A stretch of 64,000 bases of DNA from Gonocerus acuteangulatus (lineage: Eukaryota > Arthropoda > Insecta > Hemiptera > Coreidae): positions 43,627,396 through 43,691,395 of the forward strand of contig OX328127.1 of NCBI GenBank assembly GCA_946811695.1, in the 5' to 3' direction. Under the pieces are notes generated by a model that did not search any database, had not been told where the DNA came from, and was given only the letters and a program-made list of their open reading frames with translations. Position numbers and translations under genes: made by a program. Numbering within the stretch: position 1 is the stretch's first letter; the number at the start of each line of letters is the position of its first letter. Shown piece by piece: positions 24,577 through 38,337 of this stretch.

Positions 24577-25097
24577 AGGACTTTCAGCTGTCTGTCTGCA
24601 TGTTCGTTCCTTACAAAAATTCACACCGTTTGGCGTATTTTGACCAAACTTGGGACACAGGTGGGTCTTGATACGGGGGATGCACTAGGATAGGTAAAAA
24701 AGTTCTTTCAGCTGTCTGTCTGCATGTGCGCTCCTTATACAAATTCACACCGTTTGGCCTATTTTGACCAAACTTGGCACGCAGGTAGGTCTTGATACGG
24801 GAGTGTCATATTACCTATGACGTTTTGTACTTTTTGTTGCATCGAAATGCCATCATTCCTTCTGAAATCCATCATGTGGAGTATCAAATGAATCGTCTTG
24901 GCTAGGAGAACCTATATTTGATGTTTTAAGAAACATTTCGATGCATCTTAACAACAACACGTGTGACTTCTTTCTTAAATGTTGTAAATAAAGTCGTAAG
25001 GGTTAAATGCATAATATACTTGAAAGCAGATACTAAGTTTTTCAAAGTCATCTAAATTACAAAGTTTAGTTTCACAAACTGCATCGTCTTGGTTCTT
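24577..25097. repeat. Helitron-type units and spacer
   Basis: Two further units of about 115 bases run from 24577 to about 24800. An AT-rich spacer follows, which is also the loop between the direct family A copy 2 and the inverted copy 3. Confidence 0.6.
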
Positions 25098-26400
<1,303 letters not shown>

Positions 26401-27679
26401 AATAAAACAGATTAATTAAAATAAGAAAAACAATTCATTGTTAAAAATATATCAGGCTGTACCGTATGAAATGTCAGTTTTGGATTTGTCGATTTCCTTC
26501 AAATGTCTTGAAACTGTTGAGGCTCCTACTCCGAGTTCTTTGACATATTCCCTAGTGTTTTTAATTGCTTATAGTAGTCAAATGTATTTGTCAATAAAAC
26601 AGGATACGTATAATTAGTATCAATATTTTGTTTGTTAGAATTCGAAGATGCCGTATGAATATCTAGATTACAGTACTGGTGTTGATTTCGTTCTTTAGAA
26701 TTATTCTTGGTATTCCCTATTTTCATCTGTTACCCATAGTTTTTTATTGTTAGTAGGTTTTTCTTATTGATTATAGAATATAAATCTATTTGGCTATAAA
26801 ACAGGATACGTAAAATTAGTGACAATATTTCGGAGATTTCTGAGCGAAATACTTTTAAGATTTTCTACCACCACGAACGGCTTTTTTCCTCTATTTTTAT
26901 CCACTAGATAGGCTTTATTTGGCATAATATTCTATATATGTTTTATTTAGCAGGGGATTCTGATGAAATGCCGTGTTTTTGCTGTGGATTTTAAATACGA
27001 TGTGTCTAAGATTGGATAACATTAGCGAGTCTACATAGTTAAGAACCGACGACGGAGGATTACTTCTTGCTATGATTTAGTCTACATATGTATATTAAGG
27101 CCTAAATCCAAAAAATAAACTTCACAACGGTTAGATACTATGAGCGAATATGGCGGTTCAATGCCCGTAGAAACAAGGGGGCCGCAGGAAATTTACCTGC
27201 TAAGAGTTAATCCTCAAGAGCTGTAAATATACCCCAGGTATCTGCCGACACAAATACAAAACCTAGGTAGGTTATACATAGCCAAACATAGGTTATATAC
27301 TAAATATTCATAAAGACTACTTAGTTGTAAACCGATTCATCAATTAGCAATCAATAGTTTTCAACAAAGGTTATATACTAAATATTGATAAAAAGTATTT
27401 AATTAGAAAAAAAACAATATTCCACAAGACTTGTTTTTGGTCCATTTGTGTCTACTCCATAGACTTAATTAGGTATATTATTCTATTGTAGTTGGGCAAC
27501 TAAACTTTGTTTTATTTTGTTAAATGAAGGTTTTTTTCTTGACTTGTTATTCGTCAAGACTTTTATTTGTCCTTGTGTATTTACTAGAAAGGTTTTATTC
27601 GGCATGTTATTCTATATAGGCTATATTAGGCAGGGTATTCTACTCAATCTTGTGTACTTCTTCTTGATCCTTCTGTACA
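26401..27679. repeat. AT-rich DNA with dispersed short repeats
   Basis: Several diverged copies of a motif of the type TACTAGAAAGGTTTTATTCGG with TTATTCTATAT follow it, near 26900, 27450, 27575 and 27930. AATAAAACAGGATACGTA also recurs (26590 and 26800). No gene was recognised. Confidence 0.45.
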
Positions 27680-27925
27680 TGGGCGTATATAAAAACAATT
27701 TCGGGGGGGGGCTGAGACCATTTCCAGGGTATGGAATACTAAATATTTAGAGCTTGGAATAGTTTTAGGCAACTAAAACGCTATTGCACGTAAAATAAAA
27801 TATGTTTTATGAACTAAGTGCTCTTATTTAATTTATTTTTAAGGGTTTTACGAGAAGTTTTTATCATCAATTCAAAATTTCGGGAGGGGCTGCAGCCCCC
27901 TCAGCCCCCCCTCATATATGCCCAT
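27680..27925 (-). mobile_element. G-rich-ended MITE, copy 2
   Basis: GGGCGTATATAA at the left and TATATGCCCATG at the right form the outer inverted ends, with GGGGGGGGCTGAGACC and GGGCTGCAGCCCCC inside them. The middle contains CAACTAAAACGCTATTGCAC, shared with the copies at 1.84 kb and 32.45 kb. It is non-coding. Confidence 0.8.
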
Positions 27926-28162
27926 GCTTCTGTATCCTCTAGAAAGGCTTTATTAGGCACATTTTGTATTGATTTATAGAGCTTTGCTTTAGAATGAGAG
28001 CCAGATTCTGTAATTTCCGCTTCTGTGTAAAAGTTAGCTACTGTCGGTGTCCCTGACGCCTTAATATCACTTTTATTCGAGATGTTCGATAGGATTTTGA
28101 CAATTTTCACGAGATATATAAAAAAAAAATAAGTTTATTTCTTTTCTAAGCTTATCAAATGG

Positions 28163-28225
28163 CACTAGGGACATGAACGGAACCGCGCTAAGATGTTGCA
28201 GTTCCTGCGAGTCGGACTTTTCTTT
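28163..28225 (-). mobile_element. Family A head, reversed
   Basis: On the minus strand this reads AAAAGTCCGACTCGCAGGAA followed by CTTAGCGCGGTTCCG, the intact family A 5' end. It is probably the displaced 5' end of copy 3. Confidence 0.7.
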
Positions 28226-28531
28226 TTCTTGAAGGCCTTCTACACTTCCCTTGTGGTGATCTTTATCCTCGGGATGAGGTTCCTGTGTTTTACAGTGTAA
28301 TAGTTTAGTTAGGCGAGCAATCAATTTGACCTCTAGAGTAATGTCGTCTGGAAAAGCTTCTAACTTTTCTAGTCTAGTGATTAGATGTATGTAGGTTGAT
28401 TATTGGTATCAAATATCAAGCATTAAGGAGAACTTTATGCAGAATCCAAAGACCCTGGTTTTATATGAAGTAAAAAAGCCAGTAGGTATGTGGCAACTAA
28501 ATTTTATTTAATACTTAGAAAAAAGTAATGA

Positions 28532-29266
28532 GATCCCAAAAAAAACATAAATGTGAAATAGAGGCCAAGTTCCTCCCCCACAAAGAAACACTCCCTTCCC
28601 CAAAAAGCGAGAAATATCTCCTCCTAAAACCTACAAAAAACGCCTTACCATCCTACACTCCAAAAAAAGTAGTATGAGCTGGTGTATTAGGTGTACCATA
28701 TTTTCAACCAAAAATATTTGCCAATACAAGAGATGATACAAGAAAGAAATGTCCAAGTTCATTACTTAGAAGACCTCGTAATTACTTACTAAGAACAGTA
28801 AAGACACTTCAACTGACCTTTAAAAACAACAATAAAAATACTTATATCCATTTACTAAAATATCACTTTCCTCAACCAGGTATATTCTTAAACTTGGCAA
28901 TGTTTTTTTTGTGTCGAAATTATATTTAGAGAGAAAAATAAACATTGCCATTTTGCCATTTTTATTGTTGTTTTTAAAGGTCAGTTGAAGTGTCTTTACT
29001 GTTCTTAGTAAGTAATTACGAGGTCTTCTAAGTAATGAACTTGGACATTTCTTTCTTGTATCATCTCTTGTATTGGCAAATATTTTTGGTTGAAAATATG
29101 GTACACCTAATACACCAACTCATACTACTTTTTTTGGAGTGTAGGATGGTAAGGCGTTTTTTGGAGGTTTTAGGAGGAGATATTTCTCGCTTTTTGGGGA
29201 AGGGAGTGTTTCTTTGTGGGAGAGGAACTTGGCCTCTATTTCACATTTATGTTTTTTTTGGGATAT
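28532..29266. repeat. Large foldback, 307-bp arms
   Basis: 28532-28838 and 28960-29266 are inverted copies with very few differences, separated by 121 bases. The loop itself contains a smaller inverted pair (TTGGCAATGTTT and AAACATTGCCA). It lies within the hAT element directly downstream of the splice donor at 29277, so a primary transcript would contain a long hairpin. Confidence 0.9.
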
Positions 29267-29277
29267 CTTTTTCTTAC

Positions 29278-29519
29278 AACGGAGTCGATAATGGCGATCG
29301 CATCTATTAGCTCCTTTGTTGACAATTCCAATTTTCCAATGAGATTTGGAAGATCTGAGAAATGTGCTTTTAGGAATGCGAGTGCGCCACAAATCTCCTT
29401 GCTCTGGAGGACCATCGAGGCCTTAGAAATGGCAGCTGCTTCATTAATGTCCAAAGCACCCACAACTTTTTTTATTTTTTCGAAGTGCTCGGCGTAATAA
29501 AGCGCTGGCAATAACCTTC
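29278..29519 (-). pseudogene. hAT-like transposase internal exon
   Basis: Encodes LPALYYAEHFEKIKKVVGAL and, further on, LIGKLELSTKELIDAIAIID. This pattern belongs to the domain preceding the C-terminal dimerisation region in the abundant hAT-like gene group of arthropods. The exon is framed by a likely acceptor TTACAG before GAAGG at 29519 and a strong donor GTT|GTAAGA at 29278, and ends in phase 0. The C-terminal exon (19529-19825) opens in the same phase 9.45 kb downstream. No upstream exons fit in the 320 bases left before the TIR, so the gene is 5'-deleted. Exact exon ends are inferred from splice consensus only. Confidence 0.7.
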
Positions 29520-29849
29520 CTGTAACTCTGTAACCTACCTATACGCTCAAAGAGGTTTAAACAGGACAGGAAACACACTCCTATGAGCGGAAAGAATTAA
29601 TAAATACAAAATTTCTCACACCAAATTTTCTCTGTATTTTCTATTTTAAAGATTAGGTATGTCTAGGTCATTACATCGTCATTTAGGCGATTTTAGGTCT
29701 TAACATCCAGATTAGGTTATTTTAGGTTTTTTCAAATTTGCAGAAATGATACTACAAGACTCGAATCATATAACTACCCGATCAGTATCCTGTTTAGATG
29801 AAAGGAAAAGAAAAGGTGAAAACCTAAGAATCCAGTCCCTAGTCATCAC

Positions 29850-29997
29850 ATCAGATTGAAGGTCATTTGAAGTTCAACTAGAGAAAACTCCTAGGAAAAT
29901 TCATTCCTGTGTATATTTTTGAGGTCCCTGAGTCCGCATCCGTAGTTTGTTTCATCTTACGCATTTTCCTAGAGGTCATATGAAGGTCAAATAAAGA
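29850..29997. repeat. Right half of the repeat interrupted by the hAT element
   Basis: Continues the target repeat after the second GTCATCAC (ATCAGATT, then CCTAGGAAAATTCATTCCTG). The same order, uninterrupted and reversed, occurs at 31.38-31.53 kb. Confidence 0.7.
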
Positions 29998-31337
<1,340 letters not shown>

Positions 31338-31590
31338 CGTAGAAAAATCATTCGAACCTAATTCTGGGGGGGCAGTGTGGATTTGGGCTCAGGGATCTCA
31401 AAAACATACGCAGGAATGAATTTTCCTAAGAGTTTTTCTCTATTTGACCTAGAATCTGATGTGATGAAAGTTCACCAACCCGCTCATCATAATCAGCGAC
31501 CCGAAAAGCCCCATAAAGACCACATTGCTCCTTGTTTTATTTTCGATCCAATGTTGAACTGCGTAAACAGTGCTGTAGCAGGACTTTAGC
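31338..31590 (-). repeat. Paralogous empty site for the hAT insertion
   Basis: Read in reverse, this contains in one piece the two sequences that flank the hAT element: TCGCTGATTATGATGAGCGG followed, after a gap of about 7 bases, by TCATCACATCAGATT and CTTAGGAAAATTCATTCCTG. It is an independent copy of the same repeat family without the insertion. Confidence 0.75.
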
Positions 31591-31849
31591 CATAAATAAT
31601 TTGCTTTTCACATTTTATGTAAAACAAAAATAATAGATATCTAAATAATTGTATATTTAAATGACTAAATATTATAAAAATAAAATAAAAACCTAATTAG
31701 AAAATATATATGCTAATAAAAATTACTAAATATAAATTATATTTAGTAATTAATTATATTATATAATAATATAAGCTATACTATAATAATCATCATTTAA
31801 TTATTAGTACTTCAGTTTGACTAAACAGCCTCTCCTTTAGGGCTCTGTC
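31591..31849. other. AT-rich gene-free stretch
   Basis: Extremely AT-rich (TAATTATATTATATAATAAT and similar). No feature was recognised. Confidence 0.5.
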
Positions 31850-32115
31850 AATCTGGCGCAGGATGGCGACAGCGGTTGCGGGACCTGTTTACATGGCGGG
31901 CTATGGGAGTGTTTACACTGACACGGGATCGCCTGCTGTCTGCAGCGTTCTAGTCTCAGTTCGCTTTTCCAGTATTTTCCGTGCCACAGTATCTCATATT
32001 GTACGATTTAATTAAGTTTCACATTTCATCAAAACATTCAAAAGTGACAGTCTAAAGTAAATGCAAAATCTTAATACCTCTACGGACTTCGGACATTGTG
32101 GGGAGATATTCCTCG
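31850..32115 (+). promoter_or_regulatory. Possible promoter with non-coding first exon
   Basis: A GC-rich block (GGCGACAGCGGTTGCGGGAC) follows very AT-rich DNA. It contains the initiator-like sequence TCTCAGTTCGC near 31953 and ends at a strong splice-donor match ATTCCTC|GTAAGTTG at about 32112. This could be the 5' end of a transcript running rightwards, but no downstream coding exon was identified. Inference only. Confidence 0.25.
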
Positions 32116-32444
32116 TAAGTTGACCGTTTTGTATTATTTCATAAGCCCGTTAAGTCCTGGATTGATATATGTATTTTATATGAAACGTCTTTTGACCTTG
32201 TAAATAAGTATTTTATTTCTTAATATTCAAATATCGAACTTAGCTCGATGGTCCTGTTCGATTAGAGCTAATAACAAGAGAAACATCGTCTTCATCTAAA
32301 GATAATTCTTCTATGAATAAAAGTAATAATAAGTTAAGTAATTTTACAAACATCATGGTCCATACCGGCGTTCGCCAATCATGCTGCTGGCTTTCTAAGG
32401 GGTATGTCTGAGAATCTAGCAGTACGTTGTGACACTAACGTACA

Positions 32445-32672
32445 CAGTAAATAATTTCAGGGGGGGGGTGAGAGCATTTAGAGGGTATGGAATACTAGCA
32501 ATCTAGAACTTGGATGGTTAGCCAATTAAAACGCTATTACACCCCAAATAATTTTTTCCCTGAACTATTGATGTTATTTAATTTATTTTAAAGGTTTTTG
32601 ACACACTTTTACCGATTTCGGGGGGGGGGGGGGCTGCAGCCCCCTCAGACACCCTTATATACGCTCATTTAG
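32445..32672 (-). mobile_element. G-rich-ended MITE, copy 3
   Basis: Reverse orientation relative to copy 1. The G run at 32461, GGGTATGGAATACTAGCAAT, CCAATTAAAACGCTATTACA and GGGGGGCTGCAGCCCCC all match, ending with CCTTATATACGCTCAT. Comparison with copy 1 shows where copy 1 is truncated. Confidence 0.8.
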
Positions 32673-32784
32673 CAGCATGACTAGCGAAAAGTTAGTGAAG
32701 AAAAGTGTGACACGGTGAATACCCGAAGACCATAATGAATGCGATGGCCTCCTAAGACTTAAATTAAATAATTTTAGTACGATT

Positions 32785-33240
32785 TCAAGGCAATAGTTCA
32801 ATAACCCCAAGGCAACTGTGAATGTTTACGATTTGTCCAAATTGTCCGAGAAAGAGATATTGAATATGTGCCGTAGGGTTTGAGGGTATTCCCATCCTGG
32901 AGGAATACCTAGCCAAGGGCAGATTGGCGATCGGGCCTTTGACACCATCGGACAGAGAGCAGATGGACGGAGGGAGCTCTGTCAACAAGACCTCCTCACA
33001 AAGCCCTTGTGTTTGCACTGTCCGCTATTAAACACCAGTTACTCCAGCCGACGGCGACTCCCACGGCATCGACACGCGACCTCCACGCAGGCGCTGTTTA
33101 TTTAAACTGGGATTCGGCTAATTTCCGATTGAAAAGACGCCCTCCGCTCTCCTTTGACACCCGCCAAGGGCCTCTTTGTGCCTTCAGCTATTTATTGTAT
33201 TTGGACGCGTCCAAGGAACACTGAGCCCGAGTAAACATGG
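32785..33240. other. GC-richer non-coding island
   Basis: Unique, moderately GC-rich sequence (GACGGAGGGAGCTCTGTC, CGACGGCGACTCCCACGGC). Short open frames on both strands lack recognisable domains. Possible regulatory DNA, based on composition only. Confidence 0.3.
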
Positions 33241-33489
33241 CATTTGTGGGTATTCGGGAAGGGCGGCTGGTATGAATGTGAGTGTTGTCAATGCTATATT
33301 GACAATAATTTTATTTGATTTGACGATATATATTCAAATAGATTATTAACAGTTTAAATATAATGAACCAAAGAGCTGAAATCACGTTTTCAGGAAGATT
33401 CAGAAGGAGAGAACAGTTCTTGTAGGCTAAGCTTAGGACAAGATACAGTAGATAGTGCGCCAACAGTCAGGCGCATATAATATAATAAT

Positions 33490-33642
33490 AGATAATATAT
33501 ATTGTTCAGTCCCGTAACAGGCCCTGAGGGGCAGATACTATAGAGGTATCTGATTCATGACCATACGGCACACTGTGTTCAATACTATGCCCCGACCGCC
33601 TGATTTTACCCTTGCTACTTCGACTGCTAGGGTCATTAGCAC
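33490..33642 (-). mobile_element. SINE 3' portion (family 3)
   Basis: On the minus strand: CGGGGCATAGTATTGAACAC, CCGTATGGTCATGAATCAGA and GTTACGGGACTGAACAAT. The same order occurs at 57.76-57.87 kb on the plus strand, so this is a dispersed retroposon. The head is not clearly preserved. Confidence 0.55.
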
Positions 33643-33654
33643 CAAGGTACCCAT

Positions 33655-33850
33655 TATTTTTTTTTTTTAATGTTTAACGGCGTATCAACATTAGGGCTAT
33701 TAACGCCGGGCTATCTACAGGTTGCCACCCTTTTCTATAATGCCAACAGCACGTGATCGGTCACCCATTCAGGTACTGGCCACGCCCGACGTTGCTTAAC
33801 TTCGGTGATCTACGGGAACCGGTGCATTCAACGTGGCTATGGCCGTTGGC
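33655..33850 (-). mobile_element. 5S rRNA-derived SINE, copy 1
   Basis: Minus strand begins GCCAACGGCCATAGCCACGT and runs through a recognisable 5S rRNA sequence (GATCACCGAAGTTAAGCAAC, GTCGGGCGTGGCCAGTAC, GGGTGACC). A non-5S tail GTTAATAGCCCTAATGTTGA followed by TACGCCGTTAAA and an A-rich end comes next. A 9-base duplication GGTACCCAT flanks it (33646-33654 and 33851-33859). The 5S part contains internal pol III promoter sequence. It is not a functional rRNA gene, because it continues into a retroposon tail. Confidence 0.93.
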
Positions 33851-33864
33851 GGTACCCATCAATA

Positions 33865-34000
33865 AATTAATTAAAGGCTGGGTTGGCGTAGGGAGGCCGA
33901 ATTCTACCCACGAACGAAGACAGTAGAAGAAAAAATTCTCAGTGCTTGCTCGGGATTTGAATTCAGGTCCTCCAGCTTATTACTCTAGTGCTCTCGCCCC

Positions 34001-34002
<2 letters not shown>
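33865..34002 (-). mobile_element. tRNA-derived SINE (family 2)
   Basis: Minus strand: GGGGGCGAGAGCACTAGAGT, AATAAGCTGGAGGACC, a B box-like TTCAAATCCC, then a body TTCTACTGTCTTCGTTCGTG and GCCAACCCAGCC. It matches the fragment at 2.03-2.08 kb, which retains the A-box region that is partly deleted here. Confidence 0.65.

Positions 34003-34063
<61 letters not shown>
34003..34063. repeat. (TA)n microsatellite
   Basis: Pure TA run directly beside the SINE. Confidence 0.95.
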
Positions 34064-34067
<4 letters not shown>

Positions 34068-34487
34068 TCTTCTCGGCATTTGTATCCCGGATTGTATCAT
34101 TGGGTCATAATACAAGCACGTTTTCTCCCTAAGCAAAAAGACAGAGAAAGCACGCTAGCGTTGAGTGCTGAACTGCTAGCCTGCAATCTGGCAAGATGTC
34201 CAGCATATTTCCATTAATATGATATATGATCACTTATTTGTAATTCGTTTACCACTATAATTGTACAAAGCAAAATCCTTCATCTTTTAAGGATAGGTCT
34301 AAGCAGCCTACAATTACCGAGTTCAGTAAACAGAATTGAAAAAACAAAGAGGAAAAAAATACAATAAACCTGGGTGGCTCTTGAAAATCTCTCGACAGAT
34401 CAAACAAAGCAGAATGCTATTACACTGTCCACTCGACATAATCTCTCACAGCCGATTCGTAAATAAAATTAGCTGAGAGACTGAGAG

Positions 34488-34527
34488 ATTGAGGCGAGAG
34501 AGTGAGAGAAAGAGAGATAGATAGGCG

Positions 34528-34567
<40 letters not shown>

Positions 34568-34606
34568 AGAGAGAGAGAGAGAGAGTGAGAGAGTTAGAGA
34601 AAGACA
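34488..34606. repeat. (GA)n-rich tract
   Basis: GA dinucleotides with a short G8 interruption near 34560. It produces a spurious leucine/serine open frame on the other strand. Confidence 0.9.
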
Positions 34607-34854
34607 AAGGGTTTTTGAGAAGGCCCTCTTCTGAGGGGTCTTCCATTATATGAAAGTTAAAAGGGCATACGTTTAATATAAGCAGAGAGGGGTTGGAAAT
34701 GCAAACGATCCGAGGGTGGGCAGCTGATTAAATCTCCTTTCTTTGCCTTATTCTTCCGGGCAATCAGCCTTTCTTGCTTACCTTTTAAAAAAAGGGCAAC
34801 CCGATACTCAACAGCCCTCGTGAATTGTTCTTTCTTTTGGACTTTTAATATTTT

Positions 34855-34980
34855 TAGCGCTTTTTCTCTTCTCTCCTAAGGGAGGACCGCTTATGAAGTC
34901 GATCCAATGGCATAATACTGAAATGGCGACTAGAAAATTTCATGTTTCTGAGCCCTTATATCGCGAATATAACGGTGTTT
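34855..34980 (-). mobile_element. Family A 3'-end remnant, reversed
   Basis: TTTTTAGCGC, CTCCTAAGGGAGGACCGCTT, CGACTAGAAAATTTCATG and ATATAACGGTG appear in the order of a reversed family A 3' end, with many differences. The (TA)n tract is gone. Confidence 0.55.
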
Positions 34981-34981
34981 T

Positions 34982-36056
34982 AAAGGACCCCGCCCTTTCC
35001 TAATGGAAAATGGCTTTCGGTCAAATTGAACGAAACTACGCTCGTTGGATAGAGAAAGTCTTTCTGAACAAAAGTCTCCATGGGCACAAAACCAAAAAGT
35101 TAAAACTTTTGGTACTTTTGGGTATCCGAAGTTTTCCATTTTTAATTTTTGCAAAATCTCGAGAGATCTGGTTGAAAGGTTTCCCAAGCCTTTTGGCCAG
35201 TAAAAAAAAAATACGTATCAATTATTTTTCGAAGACCTTTCGAACGACACCACACTTGACACTCCTACCCCCCCCCCTCCACTCACGGGGATTGGGGGAA
35301 AGCTTTTTTTGCAATTATCGTCTATCCATTATCATTTGAAGATCTTTTCGAAGGCAATACACTGAAACCTTGTCTCATACCCTTACCCCACCCCCACCTC
35401 AATCCCACCTCTAGCTCGTATGTTTAAAAAAAAAGGCCATTTTTCGCAAAAAAAAAAGTGTTCTGTTAGCAGACTTTAACATTAGTAGCCCTGAAAAGGG
35501 CCGCTTTTTGCCTCTTAGACTACTGTATACTGTTTTGTCTTTTCGGTTGCTTTCGATCAGCTGCATATAACGTATGATTCAGCAAGTAAGAAGTCGGATA
35601 TTTGATGTTTTGATTATGACGAGCATATCCCAAGGGGTTGGGGGTGGGGTAAGGGTGTGAGACAAGGTTTCAGTGTATTGCTGTCGAAAAGATCTTCAAA
35701 TGATAATGGATACACGATAATTGCAAAAAAAAGCTTCCTCCCCGCCCCCGTTGGTGGAGGGGGGGGGGGGGGTAGGAGTGTCAAATGTGGTTTCGTTCGA
35801 AAGGTCTTCGAAAAATAATTGATACGTATTTTTTTTTACTGCCAAATGGATTGGGAAACAATTCAAACAGAGATCTCGAGATTTTGCAAAAATTAAAAAT
35901 GCAAAACTTCGGATACCCAAAAGTACCAAAAGTTTTAACTTTCGGGTTTTGTGCCCATGAAGACTTTTGTTCAGAAAGACTTTCTCTATCCAACGAGCAT
36001 AGTTTCGTTCAATTTGACCGAAAGCCATTTTCCATTAGGAAAGGGCGGGGTCCTTT
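34982..36056. repeat. Large foldback, about 425-bp arms
   Basis: 34982-35406 and 35633-36056 are inverted copies separated by about 226 bases. The outer ends read AAAGGACCCCGCCCTTTCC and its complement. The arms include GTCTTTCTGAACAAAAGTCT and a C/G run that differs in length between the arms. The open frames in the arms mirror each other on opposite strands and match no known protein. Confidence 0.9.
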
Positions 36057-36138
36057 GTATAGAATTTCCGTTTGTATTCTCTAAAACGACGTATTGATTT
36101 GACAATATTTCCAAGCGCTTACATTCACCTTATCTAAT

Positions 36139-36297
36139 TTATTTATTTTTACGGTGCCATTAACACAGACCTCTGTGGTGTAGCAGGGAATGTTTTTCAA
36201 CGGGCCCTGGTATGAAGAAACACAATGGTGGGACTTGAACCCACGCCTCCCGCATGAGAACCCAAGGCGTTAAGCACGGGCCTGAGCGAGACCTCCA
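36139..36297 (-). mobile_element. tRNA-derived SINE (family 4)
   Basis: Minus strand: GGAGGTCTCGCTCAGGCCCG, an anticodon-loop-like region and B box GGTTCAAGTCCC. A body TTCATACCAGGGCCCGTTG and tail TGTTAATGGCACCGTAAAAA follow. A 9-base duplication TTATCTAAT flanks it (36130-36138 and 36298-36306). The tail resembles that of the other SINEs although the head derives from a different tRNA. Confidence 0.88.
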
Positions 36298-36306
36298 TTA
36301 TCTAAT

Positions 36307-38291
36307 ATACGCATTTTGGTTACAGTTTGAGTTGCTGTTGGATTAAAAAAAATATTTTAAATCGTTTACGGTTGGGAAATCGTATTTCCTACGAAATTCT
36401 CAATTTCAAAAGGACGACCTATGTCAGATATATTTCAAAAGTGTTCGTTTAGTTATTTTGAACTCCGTTTTTGGCTCTGTTTCCTCAGTGTTATTTGGGG
36501 TTTTTTTTTTTTTTTAATTTTATTTTGCTTTTAGCAGTTATATTAATTTTCTAGTAAAACAAGGTACGAAAAATGATAAGTAAGTTAGTATTTTTATAGT
36601 GTTTTTACTCTAGCTTTACTAAAGAACGAGCGGAATTAAAGGAGGTGCATTGAATTATTTCCACGCTCCTGTAAGTTTGTTCGTCCAAAATCTATGTTTT
36701 CTGCAAGATGGCATTCCAGTAGGTGTTTAAATTTTTCAAATATGAGTTTTCCAAATAAATAACAAGAAGTTTGAAAAAAAACGTTTTCTATTCCAATTAA
36801 TCGAAATAACACTTGGGTTATAAAGGCAATGGAAGCACGCAAGGATAACCTCGTTCAAATCAGATATTTTTTTTGATTGAGCACGTTGCAGTAAATAACA
36901 TGCAAATCCTATGCCTTCCTTTTATTTTTGTGTATTCCCCTATTTTCCGTAAGAAAGCTACATATGATGCCAACGTCAAGGCGAGATCGTGTGGTCCTGA
37001 ATAGAAATCACAATTTACGGCTCTTTCGGCAAGAAAATCTCTTTATATTTGTATATGTAAATATACTCTACTGATATATCGGTCATCGATGGGTGTGATC
37101 AAAGAAACTGTGAGAATCATTTTTCGATACGGATATGTCTTATGGTTGGGGATGAAGCGAATAATTTGCGCACTCTGACCGGGCCAATGAGTATCCATTT
37201 TCAATTATAATAAACGACGCAACATGACAAACAAGGTGCTAATTTAAATAGAAAAACTGCATTGAATTTACGGGAATCGATGTTTGGCAAAAATCACAAT
37301 AAATATATTATTCAAGGATCTTTTCTAATTGTTTGATTTTAGTTGGCAACTTCATAGCCAAGAGTCTGATTAAAAACCTTTCATATTTTGCATATAGGCT
37401 ACCCTAACACAGAGCGTAACTATTATTTTATTTACCTATTGTATAATATTTTTAGTCTCCGTACTGACCTTTTGCTTTTACGTTATGTGTACCTTAAACT
37501 ACTAAATATGCCATTTCTCCATGATTAGATAAAGAACACAGATTTGAGTTAAATAAACAACAACGAAAATGTCAACCAAACAACTTATGCCCTAGGAATA
37601 TGTATCATATCGGGGGTTAGAAAGTAAATCTACCTAAATACCACCTCTGTATAATTTATTTCATACATTGCGACACATGATGTAACAGGAATACACAAAT
37701 TAATGATTTGCAACACATTTTACGTAAAACAATCATTTTACGTGATACAATCATTCTATAACAGGTCTTAAAATAAGTTGTTATTTACATGATTAAATAG
37801 AAATTCAAATATTTAATAAATGCACTTACAATAAACACAATATTTATAATTCGTATTTGTTCAATACAGCAACAAAAAATAGTTATAAACTACGGTAAAA
37901 TGACCTGAGAAGAAATATCATTATTTGTTTTGCTCTAATATCATTATAAATAAGTATTATTTTCCCCTTTGAACTTTATACAAGATTTCCCTCTTATATA
38001 TTGCAAAATACGTCAATACTAAAAAATGATGAACAGTCTTCTTAAGATAATAGCTTCATTGCACGTGCTTGTTAAATATTCCTACTTTATTAAAAACTAA
38101 ACGACGAATAAGTAAAATCACTTAAAATAATGAGAAATAATTTTGAAAATGATAAAGTCTAAATTGGTGGTTATAGGACTTTCATTAAAGAAATTAGACG
38201 ATGGTTTTGGGACTTCACAATTATAATTACTGTACTTGAAATATTTTTCAAGCTTGGTCATTAACCTTAGTTGTAGATTGTTACTGTTTAC

Positions 38292-38337
<46 letters not shown>

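Noticed and set aside
32785..33224. Open frames of 71-77 codons on both strands
   Set aside because: Overlapping, without domains, splice context or repeats of known proteins. Expected by chance in a GC-richer segment.
33740..33850. A functional 5S rRNA gene
   Set aside because: Only part of the 5S sequence is preserved, it runs into a SINE tail, and it is flanked by a 9-bp target duplication.
34930..36084. Two similar proteins of about 100 residues on opposite strands
   Set aside because: They are mirror translations of the two arms of one foldback, with no recognisable domain and no supporting start or splice context.
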